From Streblospio benedicti (taxonomy: Eukaryota > Annelida > Polychaeta > Spionida > Spionidae), in assembly GCA_019095985.1 (NCBI GenBank), contig CM032663.1, positions 18,513,649-18,577,648 on the forward strand: a stretch of 64,000 nt of DNA, read 5' to 3'. Of the stretch, positions 13,601-25,300 are shown piece after piece. The position numbers were made by a program, and so were the translations under genes. Under the pieces are notes generated by a model. The model did no database searches. It saw only the letters and a list, made by a program, of their open reading frames with translations, and was not told the DNA's origin. The stretch's first letter is position 1, and each line of letters starts with the position of its first letter.

Positions 13601-16600
13601 ATGGAGCAGATTGTGTTCCCAATCCCAGAAATCTGTGAATATCTGACATTGGAGACAAAACATCGTGTGTATGTGACAGCGGAAAGAGATGACCAGGGCA
13701 GCAAGGTCACAGACTACTTCGACAGGGTAGAGGATATGTTTGCTGAGATGAAGTGGCAGAAGAAACTCCGGGGTAAAACAAAATTAATAGACATTAATTG
13801 TTCATTTTATTGAGAGAGTTTGAATTTAGAATTTTCTTCAAGCATATGAATAGTTTCTTATACAGGATTTATTGTTGGTTGATGCTGTTGGCACAGCCTC
13901 GACATACGTTAGCAGGTCGCCACACGTATATTTTAGTGACTTGACGATCTGGCGAATGCATCTACATATATGTTTGGGGTACTATCGGATGATGTTGGTT
14001 TTCCACATTGGGTTTAAACTTCAGTCTAATTTTTAAGAAATCAATTAACCACATAAAAGATACATGGTTTGTAAATCAACTAATGATGCCGTCTGCTAGC
14101 AAGATTACTTGATAAGAATCATCATCATTAATTGACGGTACTAAAAAATATGCTGCGATAAAGAATGCACAAGAGTTCCATGTTTACCCACTTTGTTTTT
14201 CAGGCAGCCCCATCTTGTTTTGGCTGAGCAGCTACATGTCCACGTGGAGCAGTGTTTCCTTCAACTTTGCCATCCTCGTCAATCTCATTGTCGCATTCTT
14301 CTACCCGTTCTCTGATGGACTAAGAGGTGATACATAGCTCTGCATTCTTTCTACGATAATTTTTGTATTCACCATTTTATTGTTAAGTAATCTGTTGCTT
14401 CTTGATTTATGAAGATTGTCTCTATCATCCAATTGTTGTAGCTATCAATAAGCTTTCAATATGTTCCAGAACTTGGGCCGCGACTAAATGGCCTTCTGTG
14501 GACAGCAACGTTTGCATCACTGGCCTTTGTCATCATGCTGCCTCGGCCAGTGGGCATCAGAACGTTTCTTGCCTCCTCTATTCTCAGGCTCATCTTTTCT
14601 GTGGGCATTGAACCCACATTATGGTTGATTGGAACGCTCAATGTAAGTGGTTTCTTTTGCTTTGTAAAGTTTAATACGCTTTCGTTTATAATGTTAATTA
14701 GGGCTACTACTGAGCTTCATTTTTTCAAGGCATTTTATAAATGTTAAATAGGTTAGATCACTCAATGCTCAACCCATATCATTTTTTATAAGAACACATT
14801 TTGCATATCCATGATATTATGTGTTCTTAAAGTTGATAATTAGAAGATGACTTTGAACTCATTACATTTTCATCACATTCTTATTTCAGGTAATAAATGG
14901 TATTATCTATCTTATCAGTATAATGGGGAATCGAGGAACGTTCACGAAATCCCTTAAGAATATTCTCCTAGACTTTGAGTTCATCTACCATATGGGCTAT
15001 TTAATTGTGAGCATGCTGGGCCTTTGCCTTCATGAGTTTTTCTTCAGTCTAATGGTAAGAACTCTTGTTGTAAGCCTGTTTAATGTAGAATTTTTTCTTA
15101 ACTGTAAAACAATTTTTGGTATTCCAAGAATTGATTGAATTTACTATACCTTTGGTAACAATATTTATGTATATGCATATCTATGTATAGTCGGAAACAG
15201 TTGTCAATTATATTTCTTTTTTTTTAGTTACTTGATTTGGTTTATCGTGAAGAGACGTTGCTCAATGTAATTCGCTCAGTTACCAAAAATGGCAAGTCAA
15301 TTTTGCTGACTGGTATGCTGGCCATCATTCTCATCTATATCTTCTCTATCATCGGTTTTATGTTCTTCCAAGATGACTTCATGATTGAAGCTGAAGCTCT
15401 GCAAATTGTTCACACTGGTTGGTACTATTATCCATCTTTAAGAAGTAACTACAATGTACATGTTTAGCTTTTAATAAGACTTGAACGTGTGATGTTTTCT
15501 TATAAATTAATTTGCTCTTTTGTTTTATTTAGATTTGGCAAAAACAGCAGCTGAGCATTTAACAGGTTCTACGACTGAATCTGTGAGCACAGCAACAGCA
15601 AGCACAGCAGCAGCAGCTGCTGCTGCTACAGCTGCAGCAACAGCAGCTGCAGCAACAACTGCCAAAGTAGCTTCCACAACAGCTAGTCCAGCTCCTAAAG
15701 GTTCATGCTCAGCCAAAGACAAATCATGTGGAGGAGTAGACGACCCAACTCTCAGTAAAATGCTCAATGAAACTGATGGTAAGGCAGATGTATATTTTCA
15801 CTACCTGCTGAAATAAATTTATCATGAAAGGGGCGCTTTGAATGGGAATCAGCTATTGTAAATATGATATAAAAATAAAAATAAAATGTCAGCCAGCCAT
15901 TTAACTTCATGATAATGTTATAACAGTGGTAGTGAATGATGTTATCTTTATAGAAAAAGACTTTTAACAGACTTTTTTCTCAAATGGGAAAAGACTAGAT
16001 CTACATGTAGTTAGGTTGAAAATAATGCCCTGCATAGTATAGAAAGTGTATGTAAATAATTAGGTATGTAAATATCATAATGCTTTACATGAATGGTAAA
16101 CTAGAATCAGTTTTTCTAATGAAGCAGGGTTCCCACCCTATGCTCTTACAGTAAAATGAAAGTTGTGTAGTAGCATGAATATGAAACAGACTTATACCTG
16201 ACATTATTATGGTTATTATATTGGGTTAGTTGTTCTCTGTGAAGATTTTATGTGTTCTAGAATTGAAATCTGTTATATTATAATTTTGCAATTTGTATTG
16301 TACTTGTCATTTCATGTATTTTAAGATGTATGTTCTTTTTCGCGTCTTTTTTTCCCAATGTTTCCTTCAATAGAAATGAGAGTTGGGTTAGTTGCATCTT
16401 GGCGTGTGTTTTTTTTTCATTCAGCTCAGAAATGTTTGAACTCTGTTGATTTGTTTTTTCTCTTTAAGCTGATGATTTATTCTCTCAGTGTAGGATAATT
16501 GCTACTCAAATTATGGATTACCTTCACTTTCTTACTGATTTGTAAGATATTTATGATTCAAATTACTATAAATTACTGTCCAAAAGCCAAGCCCCATATA

Positions 16601-19600
16601 AAGGGCCACCTGTAAAATGTGGTTCATCAAAATTTGACCAATTGAAATTCTATAGTAAATACACAGTTATATATAGGCAGATCACCTAATTTTATCAGCT
16701 TTTCTACCTAAAAACCCATGGGCATTTGGATGGTTTTTACGGTATGGTTTTCTTCAATTCTTTACTGATTTGTGGATTATTTCTCCAACTTGTCTGTATA
16801 TTATGGCTAATTAATTGCAATGGATACTTGTTCTATTGTTTGAAAATGAAGTAGATTGGTATTACGTTTGTTCTCAAAATATGATTGTGAATATATAGAA
16901 ACTCTGTACAATTGTTTTTGTTGTTGATTTTATTCATTACATGTGTAGATGATCATGAATTAATGAAAGAAAAAATACTTCTCTGCTGTATACAGTATGC
17001 TTCTTTAGAATCTTTATCCTTTGTTTGATTTGCATTTCTTCATATCTCAGTTTTCTCAACCCCTCTACATTGACCACATCTCTAGAAATTATGTGCTTTT
17101 GTTGATTATTCTGGTCAACTTTGTAGAGGGTTTTATTTTAGAGTCTAGATTTGTGGCTGTAATGTGTTTCATGTAAACTTAATTTTTGACAAGGTACTGG
17201 AAATATCGTGTTAGAGTCCCAGAATTATCTTGTGAAATTAGAGTGGGAACCCTACTCCATAAGTCTAACACTCAATACCACTGACGGTGAGTCACTAACA
17301 ATTCCAAATATTTGTATACTAAGGGGTTAGTGAAATCATTTTTGTCAACTATTTATGGAGTGTGTATCATATTTTTAAGTATTATGAAGTATAAAAAAGA
17401 TTAGATAATCTAATTACAAAGTGTTTTGTCGTGATGTGTGCAGTCATATTTTATCTATTCTTGATGTGACATAGAATATGTATTATAGGATATAAGTGTA
17501 ATATTTAAAATATGTGTGCTGTCATTTCACTGTATGTTTTTTTTTGTTTCGTACGTAATATTGTAGGTTATTTTTGTTATGTGTAGATGCTTTCAGTTGG
17601 CCAACTCGCCTAATGAATATTATCTTAATTGTTCTCTAATCGTCTTGTTCTTATGCTGCAAAATCTGTCATATATTCCATTCACATCTTCCTCACAAAGG
17701 ACAAATGACATGTCTAATCCAACATGATTTCTTTACAAAAATGTTTATGATAACGCCGTTGGTGTGAACCTTTCAGAAAGTGTAGCGGAGCTGGCCGTGG
17801 TAGAAGACGATGGCAGCGGTGACGGCGATGAGGAGAAGGAGCGGCACTGCGACTCACTGCTCATGTGCATCCTCACCACGCTCAATGAGGGGCTAAGGAA
17901 CGGCGGCGGCATCGGGGACGTGCTGCGCAAACCCAGCATCAGTGTGAGTACACAGACGTGATAAAACAGAACAGATTATAAAGGCTAAAAAGGTACAAAA
18001 TTTTATTTAAATCACAAATTTTCGCATCATCAATGCTTTCTCAAGTGAAATTTTTTTCTCCTTTTTGACTTTATAATCTGTTCTGTTTTAATATGATATG
18101 CCACAAGCAGCTCCAAGAACTTTTTATACACGATTGTGAAATGTACGGTTGTTAGATCTGCTTTTTGCATGCAAATAGTACTGTACACTAATTTTTAGAC
18201 AGTTTTAGTATTAGTATATAAATGAATTAAATCAAAAAATGTTTTATTCGTAATCAAATTTGTTTTTAAAAAAATCATGTATATTTGAAGCTAAAAGTTT
18301 GATAAAACTTTTATGGACAAAAAATCAAGGAATATATGTTTCTTGTGTGATTTTGTAATTCCAGGAAAATCTGTTCATAGCACGAATTGTGTACGATTTG
18401 CTGTTCTTCTTCCTCGTGATCATTATCCTTCTCAACCTCATTTTTGGTATCATCATCGATACCTTCGCTGATTTGAGAAGTGAGAAGCAGCAAGCAGAAG
18501 AAATCCTCAAAAATACCTGTTTCATTTGTGGTATGTATGTTTCTTTTTTATTTGCAATCATTAGCTTTTGTGATTCGCAAGTCTTATTGGAGTTATGTTG
18601 ACATGACTTGAAAATAATGATGGCAGAACTACATTGCAGTCTAAACTACATCTGCTGTATCGATGTTTCATAGTTTCTTTGAAGTGAATGGCACTATTTT
18701 TTGTTCTCAACAGGATTGGACAGATCTGCTTTTGACAACAAGTCTGTTTCTTTTGAGGAGCATTGTAAAGAGGAACACAATATGTGGCACTACCTTTACT
18801 TTATTGTTCTTGTCAAAGTGAAAGATCCCACAGAATTCACAGGTCCAGAAAGCTATGTGTATGCAATGATCAAGGTAATTGCTATATTTCCAAATTTCCA
18901 TTGACAAGCATAAGTAGGTTGTGAGAGTAGTTCTGTTAAATATTGTTAGTACTGACTACACAAGTAGCAATAATTTCATTGTACAAGATCATATTTAAAA
19001 GTCATCTATTTTCCATCATTTTACTGGTGAAATATTATTATAAGTTGCAGATATCTTCCACATTTGTAGCCACTTACCATGATTGCATTGATAAACGATC
19101 AAAGATTATTTCTAAATTTTTGTAATATAATGTTCTCTGGTAGCATTGATTTTATTTTTGTATAACATATTTTTCATTGAATTGGAAGAGATTTCAAACA
19201 GTTTTGATAAGTACCATCTCAAATACATTGGTTATAGGAGAAAAACCTTGAGTGGTTCCCTCGAATGCGGGCCATGTCGCTAGCAGCAGACGACTCGGAA
19301 GGGGAACAAAATGAACTGCGCAATCTGCAGACTCAGCTAGAGGCCACTAACAAACTGGTGCAGGTGAGAATGTTAGGATGTTTGGAAATGTAACTGAATT
19401 GGTGTCACTAGAAGAATATTTCTAGTGCAATAGTAGTTTACTCAGTTGATGATGCAAAGGACCAATTTCATTCAGCTGAAATTGAATCAACCGTGAGTTA
19501 AATTACTGTATGTAGAATGTACAAAAAACGAGGCATTAATAATTAAAAGTGAATTACTTCACACCAAAAGCTACTTTGTCTATACTGTGTGAAATACATT

Positions 19601-20011
19601 GCGCATTCAAATGATTGCTTTGACTTGGTAAGCATCCTCGTCGTCGTAATAAAGCCATAGAGGTCTACATAAAAATATGTGCATTGATCCATACATTAAT
19701 AAATGCATTGTAATTGTGAAACCTTTGATCTTTAGACTGTTCATTTTTTTAGTTTTTAATTATTACCATGTTCTAGAATATTTCAAGTCACAGAGGTATG
19801 TAGAACACTTAGATTTAAAAAGAACAATTTAACAATTAACTGCTGATTGCGCTACAATTTGATGTAAATCGTCTTTCAGATGTTGTCAGGTCAGCTGTCT
19901 GAGCTCAAGGAACAGATGACAGAACAGAGGAAACAGAAGCAGCGGATCGGTTTATTGAATACTCCTGCTCTTCCTATGGGAATGATGCCTGGAACTCCTG
20001 GTAGCATGTAA
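1646..20011 (+). CDS. ITPR: Inositol 1,4,5-trisphosphate receptor, C-terminal half (5' part outside window)
   Basis: IP3-gated calcium release channel of the endoplasmic reticulum. I read 27 exons in consistent phase: 1646-1766, 5053-5228, 5972-6120, 6389-6500, 7227-7274, 8763-8942, 9191-9339, 9639-9817, 9959-10053, 10266-10442, 10604-10804, 11050-11160, 11505-11600, 12699-12842, 13141-13248, 13580-13772, 14204-14326, 14470-14642, 14890-15054, 15228-15417, 15533-15778, 17194-17286 (tentative), 17777-17943, 18365-18530, 18714-18874, 19238-19363, 19880-20011. They give 1326 codons, about half of a usual receptor. Visible are the regulatory segment with PKA-type RRDS sites (exons 2 and 6), the conserved [16 protein letters not shown] block, six membrane segments, the pore filter GGGIGD, the CFIC-x(n)-H-x(n)-H linker zinc motif and the C-terminal coiled coil [20 protein letters not shown]. 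Family identity is certain; the filter valine of vertebrate receptors is isoleucine here. The stop follows PGTPGSM. Ryanodine receptor is excluded by the whole C-terminal sequence. Confidence 0.96.
1979..2001. repeat. (TG)n microsatellite
   Basis: A pure TG dinucleotide run of about 11 units lies in the intron after the first visible IP3 receptor exon. No other function is visible. Confidence 0.8.
3092..4309 (-). CDS. Alpha-1,3-fucosyltransferase (GT10), intronless, nested in the ITPR intron
   Basis: A single 405-residue open frame with the architecture of a Golgi type II glycosyltransferase: short cytosolic N-terminus, hydrophobic anchor at about residues 14-29, stem, then the GT10 domain. 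The family signature is clear: an N-terminal half containing YMRESP (141-146), [19 protein letters not shown] (201-219), and the donor-binding motif around 254-287 with [26 protein letters not shown] and LGG. GT10 enzymes move fucose from GDP-fucose to GlcNAc on N-glycans or Lewis-type chains. Several N-x-S/T sequons are present, e.g. at 58, 62, 111 and 135. Start could also be Met4 or Met7. It lies on the strand opposite to the IP3 receptor, inside the intron between 1766 and 5053, and looks intact. Exact acceptor specificity cannot be read from sequence; I give no symbol because GT10 paralogues are many in invertebrates. Confidence 0.93.
   Translation of the reverse strand: MPRMICMAVKNDKIFGIVILLTLSFFIFGYHELSKRHLIRFTKYSHDDIFEKPRLMQNETRNLTSIIRILYWTKYFDTADWRVGYGKTPFEHCTPPYNHICETTADPKLVNVSDVLLFHMRDIHNGPLPKGRNNNQTWIMYMRESPIYKFINYSPYNGLFNVSLTYKRESEIYVPFFKFVKQKKKYDVQYNALDKTKLVAWFVSNCKSASLREIYVSELQKYINVDVYGKCGNMTCQTNRKYDHDCKRKILKDYKFYLAFENSLCSEYITEKVSTALESGLIPVVLGGANYTNQLPKHSFINAKNFRSPKSLANFLLKLASNDDLYNSYFQWKHSYRLEMVDGMCLMCEYLHQHKQVKHNVGRVDLFWNKFKDCINRKTYYKNMVGLDLYEKIIEMNKRISANYK
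5555..5875. repeat. Two adjacent imperfect hairpins in an ITPR intron
   Basis: The first hairpin pairs CTAACATTTCCTTAC (about 5574) with GTAAGGAAATGTTAAC (about 5634), and the arms continue inward through TTTCACCAT/ATGGTGAAA. The second pairs TGTTTCAATGTCTTTCTTTC... (about 5737) with its complement ending near 5870, through TTACCACTGTAATTA / TAATTACAGTGGTAA. Two stem-loops side by side in one intron suggest a palindromic MITE-like element or two copies of related ones. No transposase is seen. Confidence 0.65.
11995..12063 (+). other. Candidate 23-codon cassette exon of ITPR
   Basis: Between coding exons 11505-11600 and 12699-12842, which join in phase 0 and match the vertebrate receptor directly, lies a 69-base open segment. 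It has a good acceptor (TTTCTGCAG) and a weaker donor (AAG|GTGTTC). It is in phase 0 on both sides and would insert 23 residues ending in an acidic stretch, [12 protein letters not shown]. Vertebrate receptors have an acidic variable stretch a little downstream, so an optional insert here is plausible. This is inference from splice signals and frame only. Confidence 0.4.
15586..15690 (+). repeat. Coding Ala/Thr low-complexity tract in the luminal loop of ITPR
   Basis: Inside exon 15533-15778 a GCA/GCT/ACA-rich tract encodes mostly alanine and threonine with some serine. It falls in the loop between membrane segment 5 and the pore helix, which faces the ER lumen. This loop is variable in the family, so the tract is likely tolerated. 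The antisense open frame over this tract is a shadow of the repeat. Confidence 0.75.
17194..17286 (+). other. Candidate 31-codon luminal-loop exon of ITPR
   Basis: The segment is preceded by TTTTTGACAAG and followed by a consensus donor GTGAGT. It is 93 bases long, phase 1 at both ends, and open in exactly the frame required by its neighbours at 15533-15778 and 17777-17943. It would add about 31 residues ending in LTLNTTD, with one N-glycosylation sequon (NTT) that would face the ER lumen. Because it is phase-neutral, the receptor reads through with or without it. The acceptor has only a modest pyrimidine tract, so it may be optional or spurious. Confidence 0.4.
17963..18090. repeat. Short inverted repeat flanking an AT-rich loop (ITPR intron)
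   Basis: TAAAACAGAACAGATTATAAAG near 17962-17983 is repeated as its reverse complement CTTTATAATCTGTTCTGTTTTA at about 18069-18090. The arms are about 22 bases and nearly perfect, with about 85 bases between them. It begins only about 20 bases after the pore exon donor. It looks like a small non-autonomous element with terminal inverted repeats. Confidence 0.65.
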
Positions 20012-22373
20012 AAACTAGTTTTGATAGACAGCATTTTAACAGTTGATGTGTTGTGAACAGCCACAGAGTAATGTGCATTTTATGATGTAACATGAGGATT
20101 TTGTGAACTATGATTTTATAGAAATTCAAATTTGTATGAAGATGATAATGTGACAGACACAGTTTTACTTTTGATGTTGGCATCTCTCAAAGACAGACAT
20201 GTACGACAGTATATTCAAATTCAATCAACAATTTCTTCTATATTTTGCCAAAGACATAATAACTAGCCATGACAAAATAGAGTGTATTATAGTAAGAGTG
20301 AATGTAAATTTGAATCAATAACTAGAAGTATTTAATAATTTACAAAGTGAATGAAACAGCATAGGCAAATATTATTGGGGAAAAAATCTTTAGATTCTAT
20401 TATATGTAATTAAGTCATTATATCTATGACTTTATGTCAGGTAAGGACCCACCAGAGGCTAAGTTATATAGTGATATAGATGGTATGTGATATAGTCTTG
20501 ACTTAATTACATGTAATGATATATTATCAAATCCCAAAAATCAAACTCCTTTCAAATCAGTAGATTTTGTTATCATTTTCATAACTTAGCACAACGTTTT
20601 AGATGATGAAAATTGTTATGTGGGTTTTATGTTTTGTTCCATTAGAATATCCATATATTTATGAAATGAAGTGTGGCGTTAAGCTGTATTGAAACAAAAC
20701 CCAGACTAATAACTAATATTGTAAATAGTTCACCTTGTCGCTCACAATTGTATTGCAAAAGTTGCAAGAGATTTGATTACTTACATATTAGTTGATATTT
20801 CAAATACCAGTAGTTTTAGGGCTGCTAATAATTTGTATATATAAATTTCAAATGGTTACACCTGTTCAAAGCAATTCCAAGCTATGCACCTTTAAAATTG
20901 GATGATAGATACTTAGTAATTGGTTAGACTTTCATTTGTGAATATGTTATTTTGTTGATATATTATAATACTTCAAACTGAATAATTGTAGATGCCATTC
21001 TTCTTTTATACTTTGTTTTAGAGATGACGATTTATACCTAGGTACATGTACATGTATTGTGATATGCTTATTCTGCATATTTTAATCAAACAACTTACCA
21101 TTCTTAGCATATAGTATGTTGTCAATTTTTAAGACTTAAATTCTGCATTTGTAATAACTATGGATGGCATCTTAATTTACCAAATCTTATTAATAGCTAA
21201 AAACTGGTGCTTTCAAATATATCATATCATATAAAATGACCAGACTATGTTAACTCTGTTTTCCAAAATACATTACTAGTGAGCAGCATTTCTGTCTTCA
21301 ATACCTCTTTTACTCATTCTAAAGATTACTATGTATATAGATGTTATTTTGTCTCTCAAAAATTCAAAATTAAATTGCCAAAAATTGATTTGATTCTACT
21401 TTACAACTATGTTATCATTTTATCTCCAGCAAAAATTCTAGATTGATTTGTTTAAACTTGTTACGTCACTTGCACATTGTGTTGTTTTTTTTCGTTTTTT
21501 TGTGCGTGTTTTTTTTACACGAGAGCGTAGATGATTAATTTTTATTTCTTTCTTACTAGGTACGTATTTGAATTTGAGAATATGTACAAACCATGGTGAA
21601 TTTATTCATAACTATACTTTATAAGAAGACCAAATTTGTGGTATTTACATCTCAATTTGCAATTAATGTTTTACATGTAGTTGAAAATGTATGTCATCTA
21701 GTCAATGATTATTTTTTGCATGTATCACCATAATTTTCAATAGGAAATGTTGAAAAACGCTGCACATAATCTTTTAACATTTATTGTATTTGTGGTTATG
21801 AACAAAGGATATTAGATTAAATATATTTTTATGTCCCTTGTGTATTTTGATGGATATGTATACACATTTCATTCAAGGTTGTACTTATTTCATATTCTGT
21901 ATGTTGTGTCTGCAGTTGTGATCAACTTTATATTGGTGATATTTCTTTCCTTGTATGTATTTGTCTTGGACAGAATATTTCAAGCAATGGTATAAGACGC
22001 TGGTTTTATGAAAAGCTTTTTGTTTCACATATTTCAATGTTGATTTGTGTTTTTCATCTTTGTTAAGTTTGATGGGAAACTAATAAATCAATTCTACAGA
22101 TATGTCTGCTTTGTTACATTTATTTGTGCTATAAAGGTTGTAAGTTTCGTACGCTCCCCAAGGAGTTGAATTGAGGAAGGATGTCAATGAGTTGGTAGAT
22201 GCAAAGTCGACTGTGCGTATGATAGTACACTCATACATGTAAAATAGTTTATTTTTGTATTGGTTGCAATGGGGACATTTTGCAATAATCATAATGCTCT
22301 CTGAAACTCCTTGCAATGCCATACATTTTGTGTGTTAGACTGAGACACCATGTAAACACAACATGGCCTCAAA
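20012..22373 (+). other. ITPR 3' UTR and short gap to the next gene
   Basis: There is no coding frame of note. The stretch is AT-rich and probably most of it is 3' UTR. An AATAAA lies at 22082-22087, about 290 bases before the next start codon, so the two genes would be close head-to-tail neighbours; earlier polyadenylation sites are possible. An inverted repeat at about 20400-20515 pairs TATATGTAATTAAGTCA with TGACTTAATTACATGTAA. Confidence 0.5.
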
Positions 22374-22377
22374 ATGA
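22363..22377 (+). promoter_or_regulatory. Four-codon upstream ORF overlapping the symporter start
   Basis: An ATG in good context (ACATGG) opens ATG GCC TCA AAA TGA. Its stop overlaps the first in-frame symporter ATG as ATGA at 22374-22377. If the mRNA includes this ATG, ribosomes would have to leak past or reinitiate, or use Met15 at 22416, which has a better context (ATCATGG). The role is inferred. Confidence 0.45.
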
Positions 22378-25300
22378 CAGAACTTGCTGAAATAGGCCAG
22401 TCAAAGGGTGAAATCATGGCCGAATCAGATAAGACACCCCTTTTGGATGAAACATTTGACACAGATGATGTTACTTTTGTTGCTGGTAGAGTTTCATATG
22501 GAAGTGATGGAGGTTCAAATGGATCTGATAAGGAAAATGGTTCAACAGCAGATCAATTCTATGTTCATACTGGGGGTCATACCCCCAGCATTCAAACCTC
22601 TGAGAGCAGTCAAAAAACCACCCCCTTTGTTTATCTTTTAACTTGCATGTCTGCAGTTGGTGGTTTTCTGTTTGGATATGACACAGGTGTTGTGTCAGGG
22701 GCAATGATTTTACTCAAGGAAGAATTCAACCTAAACTCTTTATGGCAAGAATTAGTTGTAAGCATAACCATTGGGATGGCTGCAATAGGAGCCATTGTTG
22801 GGGGTCCTTTGAATAACAAATTTGGAAGAAAACCAGTAATACTTTTTGCAAGTTTTGTGTTTACGTGGGGTGCATTGATATTAGGTGTTGCGTACAACAG
22901 AGAGATGTTATTAGCAGGACGTGCAATCCTTGGTATTGGAATAGGTTTGTTATCTTCTACTATAAATGCTTTGATAATTGATATAAAAATGCAATATGTA
23001 GATGTGCTCACAGCAATTGACATACACTGGAAAACTCACACTTCATTGACTTCACTAAATTACTTATTTCAGGGTTTGCTTCGATGACAACACCAATGTA
23101 CATAGCAGAATGTGCACCGTCACATTTGAGAGGAAGATTAGTTACCCTCAACAATGTGTTCATTACATTTGGACAAGTGGTTGCATCAGTTGTAGATGGA
23201 ATATTTAGTTACGATAGAAAAAATGGTTGGAGGTACTCTAAATATTGTAATTTTATAATGTTACTTTACTTTTACTTTATTTGAACTTTTTCTGGGCTCT
23301 GACGGTACGTTCTTTTTATCGAAATCCAAAATCCACCAAAATCCTTGTAAATATCGAAATCTGCCCTTTTTGGTCTCGCACCACTATATCCTTTCTTCTG
23401 TAAGATTTATAAAAATTGGACACAAACCTAACGATGCTTCACATTGTTAATCTGTAAAAGTTTCAATATGATTATAGGTTACTGGTACAAGACAACTGTA
23501 CAGTAGAATCTCTATTAAAACCACCTGAGCAACTGACCTCAAGTGTCATCAATAGAGAGGTGGTCTCTATATGGATATTCAATTTGGTTAAACGTTTGTG
23601 AGCATAAAAAATGTTCCTATTACAGAGGTGGTCTCCATATAGATTTTAATTGTAGGTTTACTGTATTTTCGTTTGAATATGAGGCCTTGTTATAATTTAA
23701 TTTCAAAAGTATCTCTCGTACATAAGTATATGTACATATGTACATATGCATATACAATGTACATGTATAAACAAATGAAACAAAATGCTCCTATTACAGA
23801 GGTGGTCTCCGTTTGGAGGTTTTACTTAGAGGTTCTACTGTATTCTAATTTGACCATTAGGCCTTGTGCTAATTTTATTTCAAAAGTAATTCTCATACAT
23901 AAATACATGTACATATGGACATATACATGTATAACAAAAAGAAACAAAATGGTCCTATTACAGAGGTGATCTCCATATAGAGGTCTTAATTGGAGGTTCT
24001 ACTCTATTTTAGTTTGAACATTAGGCCTTGTTTTAATTTCATTTCAAAAGTAATTCTTGTACATAAATATCTGTACATATGTACATATGTACATATACAT
24101 TCATAAACAAAGGAAACCTTTAATAGTAACATGCTAAGTATTCATAACTTTGTGGGTACAATGGATGGATATACATGTATGAATAATATAAAATTCCATA
24201 CCCATGATGCTGAGTCTTATACACCATGTTGGCTGTTGCCACCTCTTACAGTGCATACACGACTATTACCATTACACGATTATACGAGTACACGTCCCCG
24301 GATACACTTACAAGTATCTTTTTTCCAGGTATATGCTAGGCTTTGCTGGAATACCATCATTATTCCAATTTGTGGGGTTTTTCTTCATGCCCGAAAGCCC
24401 TCGATGGTTGATGAGTAAGCAAAGAGAACAGCGAGCAACAAAGGTATGAATATGATTTAAGATTTTTTATGTATAACTTGTTTTTTGTTTTGTTTTTTCA
24501 TTCTTGTATTGGGTTTGATTACAATGTCCAATTCTATGTAAATATAAATTATGCCTCAGTAGTAAATCAAATAAATCAAATGGATCTCTGATTTTTGAGC
24601 CTGTACAATTTATGGGATGGTCCACAGTGGCATTTAAGATCATTAAATGAATTTAGATGTCAAAGGATTTACAGATTATTAAATGTACTCATTTCTCAGT
24701 ACTCAATATTTCTTAGGTTCTGTCAAGAATAAGAGGTACTACACATGTTTTGGTTGAAGTTGAAGAGATTAAAGCTGGAAATGAAGCAAATCAAAGATTA
24801 ATGGAATCAAGAGGTGTCGTAATTTTTGTCCATTTGTGTTTGATTTGAGCCCTAGGAGGCTGGTATGATTGAAATGAAACCCGTAACTCTCAATATTTTA
24901 AATTGAAAAAAAAAAGGTTATTTTGGTGATGCTATAAATTGTTTCCATTTGGCTTATCCATGCCATGACAACAAGGAGAAAAATGGTACATGTATTGGTT
25001 ATTTTTATTGGGGAGATTTCTATATGGGCATTATTTTATGAAAATTGTATTTTTTCACAACTCTGATCATGATGATAAAAAGTGGGTGGGGTTGAGGGTG
25101 CTAATATTTAATCTTTTTCTCAAGTAGGAGGTTACAAATATTTTGTGATATAGAAAGGGGGAGCGGGTTTGGGGCAGAGAAAACTCATGAGTATGTTTTC
25201 AATTTTTTTATATGTGTTTGTGTGTGTGCGTGCATGCGTGCGTGCGTGTGTGTGTTCTGAGTAGTAACCTAAAATCAGTTTAAGTTTATTTTATATTAAA

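Noticed and set aside
15525-15767. Antisense open frame rich in Ala and Val
   Set aside because: It is a shadow of the GCA/GCT repeat in the IP3 receptor luminal-loop exon.
1646-20011. Ryanodine receptor instead of IP3 receptor
   Set aside because: The pore filter has the ryanodine-type isoleucine, but the regulatory, membrane and C-terminal coiled-coil sequences all match IP3 receptors.
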